From a virus: 44,810 nucleotides of DNA. The position numbers and the translations under genes are program-made. Of this stretch, positions 1 through 5,547 are shown one piece after another (within the stretch, counting starts at the first letter, position 1; every line of letters begins with the position of its first letter). The notes below the pieces were generated by a model that saw only the letters and a program-made list of their open reading frames with translations, did no database searches and was not told where the DNA came from. Location: IMG/VR virus record IMGVR_UViG_3300034072_002210, positions 1-44,810 of that record; one strand, 5' to 3'.

Positions 1-1287
1 TTATTGCACCGATGGTGTGCCAGCGGTGACACGATCCCTTCCGTTAGCATCATCATTCGTGATCCCACATGAACTTCCATCGTCGTCCCAATTCCCTTCG
101 TCTGATCCAATCGTGCCGGAGTAGTCGTCCAGGATGCTCACGCCGGGGTAGATGTGGCCGTTCATGAGGTGGACGTAGCGCCCGGCGGTGATCTTGATGT
201 CGGTGTGGCCGAGCCAATCCCGCAGGGCGATCAGGTCCAGCCCACCCTCCGCAAGGCGCGTCGCGCAGGTGTGCCGAAGGGTGTGCAGCTTGACGTCGTC
301 AAAGTCGAACCCACGCAGCTTCATGTCGTCGCGGATGCACGTCAGCAGGTACAGTGGGCCGCTTGAGCCGTGCGGCCAAGGGAACCAGCGACCGCCCGCC
401 GCATTCGCGTTCAGCTCTGGCAGCATGGCCTTGAGACGCGCGGTCAACGGCACGTCGCGGCTGCGCCCGTTCTTGGTGATCTCCTTGCGGATGTGGAACC
501 AGACACCCTGGATGACATTGCCTTCCCGGTCGCGCCCAGGCTTGCGCTTGATGTGCGATGGGCCGGATTGGATCGGCTCGCCGAGGCGGCACCCGGTGTC
601 GAGCAGGAAGATGACGAGGCGCTTGAACGCCCGCCAGTGACGCAGTGGCTCGGCCTCAATGCGAGCGTCGATGCACTCCAGCATCACCGCTTCCTCGTCC
701 ATCGTGACGACGCGGTCCTGCCGGTTGTCAAAGGTGGCCCGCTTGGGGAACTGAGGAGGGGTCGAGAGGAAGCCGGTGATGGGCTGCGCGGCGACCTTGC
801 AGGCCTTCGACAGGGTGCCCATCAGCTTGCAGATCGACGCCTCGGCGTAGCCGAACTCGTCGCGCAGCTGCTTCTCCAGGTTGTGGACGTCGAGGCTCGA
901 CAGCTCCTTCATCGGCTTGTGCCCGATGAGCTTCGACAGGATTTTCACGTTCGATTGGTGGGTGGCGAAGGCCTTCGCGTCGCGCCAGACCTTCGGGTCG
1001 TAGAGGCAATCGGTCAGCCACTGGAAGACTGTAGGTCCATCCGTTTGCGGCGTCTTGCTGGAAACGGAAGTTTCGTCGCGTGCTTCGCGGCCTTTGGGCG
1101 CCACGACGCCGCCCATGGCGGGGTGCTTCGGGTGGACGCCCGCCAGCCAATCGCGGCGCTGCGCGTCCGCTTCCTTGCGGTCGCGGGTATCCAGGCTGAT
1201 GCGCTGGCGCTTGTACCCGCCGCCCTCGGCGGGAATTTGGACGTCGATGTAGTAGATGCCATTCGGCTTCGTCTTCAGGTCGATCAT
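1..1287 (-). CDS. int: Tyrosine recombinase (phage integrase)
   Basis: Site-specific recombinase expected to insert the phage into and excise it from the chromosome. The 428-residue protein has an N-terminal arm-binding region, a core-binding domain (about 85-185) and a catalytic domain in which the full set of residues is visible: Arg234 in TGCRLGE, Lys272, His335 and Arg338 in LHTLRHT, His361 in LGH and the nucleophile Tyr371 in GRYVHL. About 50 residues follow the tyrosine, a low-complexity acidic and Gly/Asn-rich tail. The gene overlaps the winged-helix gene upstream by 4 bases, so both are probably translated together. It ends exactly at the left edge of the window, so the left attachment site lies just outside. 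A copy of the repeat GGTGTGCCAG found near the tRNA lies in its last codons (14-23). Confidence 0.97.
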   Translation of the reverse strand: MIDLKTKPNGIYYIDVQIPAEGGGYKRQRISLDTRDRKEADAQRRDWLAGVHPKHPAMGGVVAPKGREARDETSVSSKTPQTDGPTVFQWLTDCLYDPKVWRDAKAFATHQSNVKILSKLIGHKPMKELSSLDVHNLEKQLRDEFGYAEASICKLMGTLSKACKVAAQPITGFLSTPPQFPKRATFDNRQDRVVTMDEEAVMLECIDARIEAEPLRHWRAFKRLVIFLLDTGCRLGEPIQSGPSHIKRKPGRDREGNVIQGVWFHIRKEITKNGRSRDVPLTARLKAMLPELNANAAGGRWFPWPHGSSGPLYLLTCIRDDMKLRGFDFDDVKLHTLRHTCATRLAEGGLDLIALRDWLGHTDIKITAGRYVHLMNGHIYPGVSILDDYSGTIGSDEGNWDDDGSSCGITNDDANGRDRVTAGTPSVQ

Positions 1288-1697
1288 GCTTCAGATCCGT
1301 TCTTCGGGACTTGCAGTGCGTTCAGCAGCGCCTTCAGGACCACGCGGCCCTTCGGGGTCAGCCGCAGGAACTTCTCGCGGTTGTCCATCGGGTTAGGCTC
1401 TTGCCGCAGCCAGCCCAGGCCCTGCGGATAGTTCCGCGAGGGCTCCAGCAGGACACGGTAGGTGGTGTGGAGTGAGCGGTTCACCGTTCCGCCGACGAGG
1501 CCCTTAATGTCGCTGAAGGTAGGGTCCTTGCCCATCAGGTCGGCGGTCGCGGTCAACATGAAGAAGATGGCCTGCGAAAGCGTCATCCGCTCAGGAGCGA
1601 GTTCCGCCAGGAGAATTAGGGCTGTTGAAAAACCCCCAAACTCGCCGACGTGCAGCTTCAGCTCGTCTGAGCGCTTCCCGCTCGAACTCGTCGACAT
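1284..1697 (-). CDS. Winged-helix (MarR-like) DNA-binding protein, candidate lysogeny regulator
   Basis: A 137-residue protein whose middle and C-terminal parts read like a MarR-type winged helix: a helical segment with PERMTLSQAIFFML, a recognition-helix region around DIKGLVGGTVNRSLHTTYRVL, and a wing followed by LGWLRQEPNP and RFLRLTPKGRVVLKALLNAL-type residues. The start at 1697 was chosen because GGAG lies 7 bases upstream; an upstream ATG at 1730 in the same frame is possible. It overlaps the integrase start by 4 bases and overlaps the gene upstream by about 107 bases in another frame. No CI/Cro-type repressor was found elsewhere, so this is the best candidate for control of the lysogenic state or of excision. 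That role is inferred from position and fold only. Confidence 0.75.
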   Translation of the reverse strand: MSTSSSGKRSDELKLHVGEFGGFSTALILLAELAPERMTLSQAIFFMLTATADLMGKDPTFSDIKGLVGGTVNRSLHTTYRVLLEPSRNYPQGLGWLRQEPNPMDNREKFLRLTPKGRVVLKALLNALQVPKNGSEA

Positions 1698-1980
1698 CGC
1701 ATTTCTCCGTGTGTGCTGGCTCATCGCCATCGTCTCGGCCCCCTTTCAGACAGTCGAACTCTTCCGTCAACCGCATAGTTACGTTTCCCGCGCCCGTGCT
1801 TTTTCCGTAGTTATCATTCATATGGAAGGGTCCCTCGGTTGCGCTGCCCTGAAATGGGTCAGCCCGCCGTGTGCCGCCGAGGCCCGCAGTGCGCATAGGT
1901 TTCCCCCCAAGCGCCTGCCCCTCACCGCCGGTTAGCTCGTGTCGTTCCGCATGAAATTTCCTATCCTGTGTTCTTATCAT
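1591..1980 (-). CDS. Charged protein of unknown function, first gene of the lysogeny module
   Basis: A 129-residue reading frame not recognised as a family. The C-terminal half is rich in acidic and basic residues with a helical stretch (DVDEFEREALRRAEAARRRV), while the first 50 residues are Gly/Arg-rich and look unstructured. The start at 1980 is favoured by GGAGG placed 6 bases upstream; an internal ATG at 1821, with GAGGG further upstream, would give a 76-residue protein limited to the better-looking half. The 3' part overlaps the winged-helix gene in a different frame by over 100 bases, long for a phage, so either the downstream protein starts later or this frame is only partly used. Position ahead of regulator and integrase suggests a control protein, which is unproven. 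Confidence 0.45.
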   Translation of the reverse strand: MIRTQDRKFHAERHELTGGEGQALGGKPMRTAGLGGTRRADPFQGSATEGPFHMNDNYGKSTGAGNVTMRLTEEFDCLKGGRDDGDEPAHTEKCDVDEFEREALRRAEAARRRVWGFFNSPNSPGGTRS

Positions 1981-2142
1981 GTTCCGCCTCCGAATCACCC
2001 CCTACTCATTTCGGGTTCATGTAGGAAAGCGAATATTTCACTTGCTGCAGATTTTCTCAGCGCCTGCCTCCACCCCGCTGTGAACGCGACCTGAACGACG
2101 TTGCTGCCTTGTAACGGACGCGGGCCGCGCTACAGGGCGGGC
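1981..2142. promoter_or_regulatory. Divergent intergenic region of the lysogeny module
   Basis: This 160-base gap separates the minus-strand lysogeny genes from a plus-strand membrane gene and is locally AT-rich around 2000-2060 in an otherwise GC-rich genome. Promoters for both directions are expected here. I could not fix convincing -35/-10 pairs or an operator. The ribosome binding site GGAGG for the 1980 start lies at its left end. Confidence 0.35.
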
Positions 2143-2358
2143 ATGGAAAAGCTGGCAGCACAGTGGTTCGAGGGCGCGTCCATCACCTTTATGGTCGGCG
2201 TGACGCTTTTGATCGTTGGCGGGGTCATCTGGGGCCTGCTTTCGCTTGCCCTCGGCGATGCCGCAGGTTGGACGTGGACGAAGCTGTCAGCGCTTCTGTG
2301 GGGGCCGCTGGCGGTGCAATACGTGCTGCACCACAGGGACACCGGAAGCTACACCTAA
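2143..2358 (+). CDS. Small membrane protein on the opposite strand
   Basis: A 71-residue protein (start MEKLAAQWFEG) with one long hydrophobic stretch, about residues 14-40 (TFMVGVTLLIVGGVIWGLLSLA), followed by a Trp-rich segment and a polar end. It is one of three plus-strand genes in the prophage and is divergent from the integrase module. Only a weak purine-rich ribosome site (AGGGCGG) precedes the ATG. Its 3' end overlaps by about 70 bases a possible minus-strand membrane ORF (2287-2457), and one of the two may not be expressed. A role in superinfection exclusion would be typical for a membrane gene expressed from a prophage control region, but nothing in the sequence shows it. Confidence 0.5.
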   Translation: MEKLAAQWFEGASITFMVGVTLLIVGGVIWGLLSLALGDAAGWTWTKLSALLWGPLAVQYVLHHRDTGSYT

Positions 2359-2457
2359 GGGCGCCCCCCGAACCGGGCCCAAAGCCAGGGCGTCGATTAG
2401 ACCATAGAGCGACACAGCGGCGGCAAGCCCGAACAGGAGGGCAGGCCCGGCGGTCAT
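2287..2457 (-). CDS. Possible small hydrophobic protein
   Basis: A 56-residue frame beginning MTAGPALLFGLAAAVSLYG with an N-terminal hydrophobic segment (residues 4-27) that could be a membrane anchor, then a Pro/Arg-rich tail. Its ATG overlaps the stop codon of the gene upstream (ATGA), the coupling used by many genes in this phage, which is the main support. Against it, the last 70 bases are antisense to the plus-strand membrane gene ending at 2358 and the tail composition looks like a shadow frame. I rate it as possible only. Confidence 0.3.
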   Translation of the reverse strand: MTAGPALLFGLAAAVSLYGLIDALALGPVRGAPLGVASGVPVVQHVLHRQRPPQKR

Positions 2458-2717
2458 GCGGACTGCTCCCCGATCCATTCGAGCCACGCCAAGGCGGCCT
2501 CGAAGGTCCTGTAGCGGCCTCCGTGGGAGCCGAACGGCTCCGCCGCCCAGGGGCACCACCCCGCGAAGTCATAGCTGGCGTCGGCCTCTCGGTAGACAAT
2601 GAGGCGGTCGCCGGTCGTGGCGATGGCATCCACAGGCTGTATGGCCCCGTCAATTGTGGCGTAGTGGGTCACGCGCAGGTTCAGCGCCTCGGCGCGCTTG
2701 TGCGTTTCGGGGCGCAT
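2454..2717 (-). CDS. Hypothetical phage protein, 87 residues
   Basis: A small soluble protein of unknown family, with many aromatic residues in the second half (WCPWAAEPFG, YRTFEAALAWLEWIG). The end WLEWIGEQSA looks like a C-terminal helix. It lies in the left-end gene block of the virion, where T7-like phages keep small host-takeover genes. The neighbour upstream ends 3 bases before its start. This region is likely read early from host promoters, inferred from location alone. Confidence 0.65.
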   Translation of the reverse strand: MRPETHKRAEALNLRVTHYATIDGAIQPVDAIATTGDRLIVYREADASYDFAGWCPWAAEPFGSHGGRYRTFEAALAWLEWIGEQSA

Positions 2718-2720
2718 CTT

Positions 2721-2999
2721 TCAGGCCTCCACGCCCATGCGGGCCAGTATGCCCACCATGTGATCCGAAAGGGACTTGGCCGTCCCCAAGGCGTCCTCGC
2801 GATCCTCCGTGTAATAGGCGGTGCGCTCTTGGTGCTGCTCGCACCGCGTGCGGCCCCATTCCGGCTTCGCCGTCGCGATGGTCTTCGTCAGATACGCGAC
2901 CCGATATTCCCCGCTCTCGGCCTTCGATACGGTCATGTGGGGCAGGGCGCGGATGGCGCCCCGGAGTTCCTTGTCGGTCATGCCTGCGGGCCCGCGCAT
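2721..2999 (-). CDS. Hypothetical phage protein, 92 residues
   Basis: Unknown family. The first codon overlaps the ArdA stop (TAATG), which supports the start at 2999; a second in-frame ATG at 2981 (MTDKELRGAIRALP) gives a cleaner N-terminus and could be the true one. The protein is polar with a helical C-terminal part (ALGTAKSLSDHMVGILARMG). It sits directly downstream of the antirestriction gene and is probably made from the same message, so an early role is plausible, but no motif was recognised. Confidence 0.65.
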   Translation of the reverse strand: MRGPAGMTDKELRGAIRALPHMTVSKAESGEYRVAYLTKTIATAKPEWGRTRCEQHQERTAYYTEDREDALGTAKSLSDHMVGILARMGVEA

Positions 3000-3526
3000 T
3001 ACGTCCGATCCTCGATCAGATAGCCGTCAAACCGGCAAATCTCGCCATTCATCTCAGCCTCGCGGGCGACCTCTTCCCAATCGATATGATACCGGATGGT
3101 TGCTGGCAGCGCGTCGACCCCGCCTTCGTGGGTTTCGTCGAAGCGGTCGTATGCCCAATCCTTGGGTTCCTGCTCGGAGACGAAGACGTCGTCGAGCTTG
3201 TCGAGGGCATCGCTTAGCGTCTCGCCGTTGTTCTCGATGAGGTATCGCAGGGCGATCATGCGGCGACCGTCGGCGTCGTCCTCCAGCGCCTCGGCGATGG
3301 TCGCAACCGTGTCGAGGGTTGAGTATTCCCCGACCAAGCGCCCAAAGCCTTCGGTGTCGTGGATTGCCCATTCCTCAGCGTCGGGAATACGCGAGGCGGC
3401 CAGCATGGCGTTGACCTCGGCGCGGAGGTCGTCGCCGTCCTTACCATCGCAGTCAATCCAAGCCCCGTGCAGGATGCCGTTGTTGTAGCTCGCGAGGCAT
3501 GCGGCGTAGATGCGCAGTTCCGTCAT
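2999..3526 (-). CDS. ardA: Antirestriction protein, ArdA family
   Basis: ArdA proteins are acidic DNA mimics that bind type I restriction-modification enzymes and protect incoming DNA. The 175-residue protein matches the family over its length: IYAACLASYNNGILHGAWID at the start, EEWAIHDTEGFG in the first third, and near the end YHIDWEEVAREAEMNGE followed by FDGYLIED. It is strongly acidic, as expected of a DNA mimic. Length is close to typical ArdA (about 165-175). Its place near the virion left end corresponds to gene 0.3 (Ocr) of T7, another DNA mimic with the same target, so it should be among the first genes expressed after entry. The leader carries a 12-bp hairpin with a GCAA loop (3561-3588). 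Confidence 0.92.
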   Translation of the reverse strand: MTELRIYAACLASYNNGILHGAWIDCDGKDGDDLRAEVNAMLAASRIPDAEEWAIHDTEGFGRLVGEYSTLDTVATIAEALEDDADGRRMIALRYLIENNGETLSDALDKLDDVFVSEQEPKDWAYDRFDETHEGGVDALPATIRYHIDWEEVAREAEMNGEICRFDGYLIEDRT

Positions 3527-3560
3527 TGTCTCTCAATCCCTTTGGCGTTAAGGAGAGAGA

Positions 3561-3588
3561 CCCCCGAGGCCCTTGCGGACCCCGGAGG
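3561..3588 (-). terminator. Stable hairpin with GNRA loop ahead of ardA
   Basis: On the minus strand, two 12-base arms pair throughout (G-U pairs included) around a GCAA tetraloop, followed by a pyrimidine run TCTCTCTCC rather than a clean U-tract. It lies between the 42-residue ORF and ardA. It could be an attenuator, a weak terminator or an RNA-processing/stability hairpin; the poor U-tract argues against a strong terminator. Confidence 0.5.
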
Positions 3589-3596
3589 CTTTGGCG

Positions 3597-3725
3597 TCAG
3601 TTTCCTAGGAAGCTAACGAGGGCGGCAGCCAGTTTGCAGACCACTGCCGCCCACTCCATCCACTGCAACGGTGTTGGAGCCCGACGCTTCCCCGAAGGAA
3701 CGCGCCGCTTGGTTCGTTTTCTCAT
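3597..3725 (-). CDS. Small basic protein with hydrophobic C-terminus
   Basis: A 42-residue frame: a very basic N-terminus (MRKRTKRRVPSGKRR) followed by a hydrophobic stretch (WAAVVCKLAAALVSFLG). The ATG is preceded by TAGGG at a good distance. The charge pattern suggests a small protein with one membrane-inserting helix or an amphipathic nucleic-acid-binding tail. It lies in the left-end block between the 97-residue gene and the ardA leader. Short length and lack of a known family keep the confidence moderate. Confidence 0.45.
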   Translation of the reverse strand: MRKRTKRRVPSGKRRAPTPLQWMEWAAVVCKLAAALVSFLGN

Positions 3726-3740
3726 GTAACCCTACCAAGT

Positions 3741-3785
3741 ACCGGGTTAGGGCCCGGTGCCCATCCGACCGGCCTTGGCCGGATC
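3741..3785 (-). other. Paired inverted repeats between two small genes
   Basis: Two short inverted repeats lie side by side in a gap without a gene: ACCGGG/CCCGGT around a 6-base loop (3741-3758) and a CCGGCC/GGCCGG pair further right. On the minus strand they would form consecutive RNA hairpins in the transcript just ahead of the 42-residue ORF. No U-tract follows, so a processing or stability role is likelier than termination. Confidence 0.35.
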
Positions 3786-3836
3786 GCTCTGCACTGAGGC
3801 AGCTGGAAGGGCGCGCGCGGCGCCCCTCGGGTTGTC

Positions 3837-4130
3837 TCAGGTTCGTGGGTGGGCGGCGATGACAGCGCCCTTTCCTTCGTATCTGCGGGTGCGCCCGTTC
3901 CACACGGCGTAGGGTGGCAGGTTCAAGGCCCGCGCCATGGTCGCGGCTTCGGCGCGGGTGGCGAACACCGCACCGTTGCACAGCGGTTCGTGGCGGTGGT
4001 TTCGGGCGGGCACGCTGTACCCGTCGGCGTGGCCGTAGAAGCGCCAGCCCTTGCCCGAGCCGTCCCGAGACAGCACCAACGTCATATCGCGGGGCGTGTG
4101 GCCTTTCGGCAGGATGAAACGTGGAGTCAT
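3837..4130 (-). CDS. Hypothetical left-end protein, 97 residues
   Basis: A small basic protein of unknown family (MTPRFILPKGHTPRDM at the start, many Arg/His). GGAAGG lies 3-8 bases before the ATG, a clear ribosome site. The run AVFATRAEAATMARALNLP looks like a helix. It is the second gene after the presumed virion left end and so likely an early host-takeover gene, which is inference from position. Confidence 0.65.
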   Translation of the reverse strand: MTPRFILPKGHTPRDMTLVLSRDGSGKGWRFYGHADGYSVPARNHRHEPLCNGAVFATRAEAATMARALNLPPYAVWNGRTRRYEGKGAVIAAHPRT

Positions 4131-4163
4131 GTGCCTTCCCTATATATCGGTTTAACGGAAGTG

Positions 4164-4385
4164 TTAGTTGAGGTCTTCGAGGTGGGTGAGGTGCCAACCA
4201 TTCACTCGCAACCACTCCTGATTGTCCGTGTCGAAGCACTTGAAGCAACTATCGAAGTCGGTGTCGGGCTTGACCAGCGCGGCGAAGCTCGCCGTCCCGC
4301 CCAATTCAATGAGGACGTGGCGGTCAAAACCCCGCATCACCGCCGCGTTGTCGCAGTTGCTGTGGCCTTCGCGATAGTCCGTCAT
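4164..4385 (-). CDS. Hypothetical left-end protein, 73 residues
   Basis: The first gene after the long non-coding stretch, preceded by a textbook ribosome site (AGGAG, 6 bases before ATG). The protein is acidic, with two closely spaced cysteines (CFKCFD) and a Trp/His-rich end (WLRVNGWHLTHLEDL). No family was recognised. The CxxC pair alone is not enough for a zinc site. As the leading gene of the presumed early operon it would be made first after entry, like the small genes upstream of gene 0.3 to 0.7 in T7-type phages. Confidence 0.65.
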   Translation of the reverse strand: MTDYREGHSNCDNAAVMRGFDRHVLIELGGTASFAALVKPDTDFDSCFKCFDTDNQEWLRVNGWHLTHLEDLN

Positions 4386-4583
4386 GGGATACTCCTGCTA
4401 ATGGAAGTTTTGCGGTTGCTGGAAGGGCACCACTGCACCCCTCTAGGAACCGGCGGGATCGCTCCCGCTACTTCCTGCCCACCGCTCACCCTCAGGTGTT
4501 AGGTGATGGGCCGTTCCAAGGATCGAAGCGGTCCTGCGCGCTCCCCTTGGTCCGTCCCGGCGGCGTCGCCGCTGCCGGTGCCC

Positions 4584-4650
4584 ATTACCTAGTGATACCA
4601 GATTATGCCGTCAACACGATATTTCGGAATTACGAACTATTTTTTCGGAA
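4584..4650 (-). promoter_or_regulatory. AT-rich island, candidate host-RNA-polymerase early promoter
   Basis: This is the only clearly AT-rich patch in the 885-base non-coding stretch. On the minus strand it carries a TTGACG -35-like box (4614-4609), with GGTAAT 19 bases downstream and CATAAT nearer by; none of the spacings is ideal. T7-like phages place strong host promoters near the left end to drive the first genes, and this island lies about 200 bases upstream of the first left-end gene. Confidence 0.35.
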
Positions 4651-5230
4651 AGCTCGGTTTTCTGCGGGTTTCGACCCCGGAAAAAATGCAGGGCCCGCGC
4701 TCCACCCGCCCCAAACCACAGGCGCGCCGCAGCCGCTCCACAGGGTACGCCGCCCCACGGTTCCGCAGGATGCCACAGGATGCCCTAGGAGGCGCCTAGG
4801 AGCGCTTCGGGATGCGGGAGGGTGTCCAAGTAGCTCTTGGGGTGCCTTGGGCATCTCAGGGCCCTAGGATCGAAAAAAGCAGGGCGTCAGGCAAGGACGC
4901 GCGAACCAATGAGCCTGCCAGCCCCTAGGCTGCCCCGCGCTGCCCCTCGGGTTGGCCACAGGCTGCCCCGCAGGCTGCCCATGGTGCCCCGCAGCGTTCG
5001 GTTGGAACCACGTAGGGGAGAGGAATGGCGGTTTTCTGCGGGTTCCGCTCAAACGTGCCGCCATATCGTGCCATAGGGGATGCCGCCGGTGCCCCCTGCT
5101 TTCCTCTGTAGAGCCCGAAGGCGCCACAGGGCCCCGCAGCGCCCGGCAGGGGCACCCCCAGGGGGGCGGGGGCGGCCAGCGACTCTACGCTATCCCGCTT
5201 CGGATTTTTGCAGCAAAACCAACGGGGTCG

Positions 5231-5251
5231 AATTATCACCCACTCTCGGGG
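5231..5251 (+). promoter_or_regulatory. Phage RNA polymerase promoter on the plus strand (counter-oriented)
   Basis: Reads AATTATCACCCACTCTCGGG, matching the 44331-44351 promoter at 19 of 20 positions, with the predicted +1 at 5248. It is the only one of eight copies that points rightward, into the 3' end of the 72-residue gene and the large terminase, both encoded on the minus strand. It lies close to the inferred right end of the virion genome. Confidence 0.75.
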
Positions 5252-5272
5252 TGGGTTTACCTTAGGGTATAC

Positions 5273-5491
5273 CTAGGAGACCTCGTCCCCAGGGACGCCA
5301 GCAGCCCACCCCATGATCCACTCCAGGTCCTTCCTGGGCAGCTTGAGGGCCTCCAGGGTGCCTCGCACCTCTCGGTGGACCAAGGAGTCCAGCTCGGGGC
5401 TCAGGTGACCCACGGACTCCCGCAGGAGCCTCAGGACCACGTCCAGTGGCAGAGTGATGGTGTGGTGTTCCAGGGCCTTCAGGTGATCCAC
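5273..5491 (-). CDS. Hypothetical late protein downstream of terminase, 72 residues
   Basis: Starts with GTG at 5491, preceded by GAGGA at 6 bases. The protein looks like a compact helical bundle (MDHLKALEHHTITLPLDVV, then LVHREVRGTLEALKLPRKDL). It was chosen over the overlapping 105-residue frame because of its normal amino-acid make-up and ribosome site. It is the last late gene before the presumed genome end. Small genes after terL are common in T7-like phages (19.2-19.5 in T7); no function can be assigned. Confidence 0.6.
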   Translation of the reverse strand: MDHLKALEHHTITLPLDVVLRLLRESVGHLSPELDSLVHREVRGTLEALKLPRKDLEWIMGWAAGVPGDEVS

Positions 5492-5547
5492 AGGGCGTCC
5501 TCAGGGGTTGGTGGGATGGAGGAGGGTACAACTCCTCCCCCATCCAC

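Larger units (their letters stand above)
4386..5272. other. Non-coding stretch, presumed junction of virion left and right ends
   Basis: No credible gene is seen on either strand over nearly 900 bases. By gene order it lies between the last late gene (after the large terminase) and the first early gene, so it should hold the terminal repeat or packaging site of the linear virion genome. It is rich in short repeats: CCTAGG occurs five times (4784, 4795, 4863, 4924, 5272), CGGTTTTCTGCGGGTT twice (4655 and 5029), and CTGCCCCGC-like units several times around 4927-5000. A phage-type promoter on the plus strand lies near its right edge. Confidence 0.55.

Noticed and set aside
3613-4248. A 211-codon minus-strand frame over the left-end small genes
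   Set aside because: It overlaps two better frames with clear ribosome sites and has Arg/Pro-rich shadow composition.
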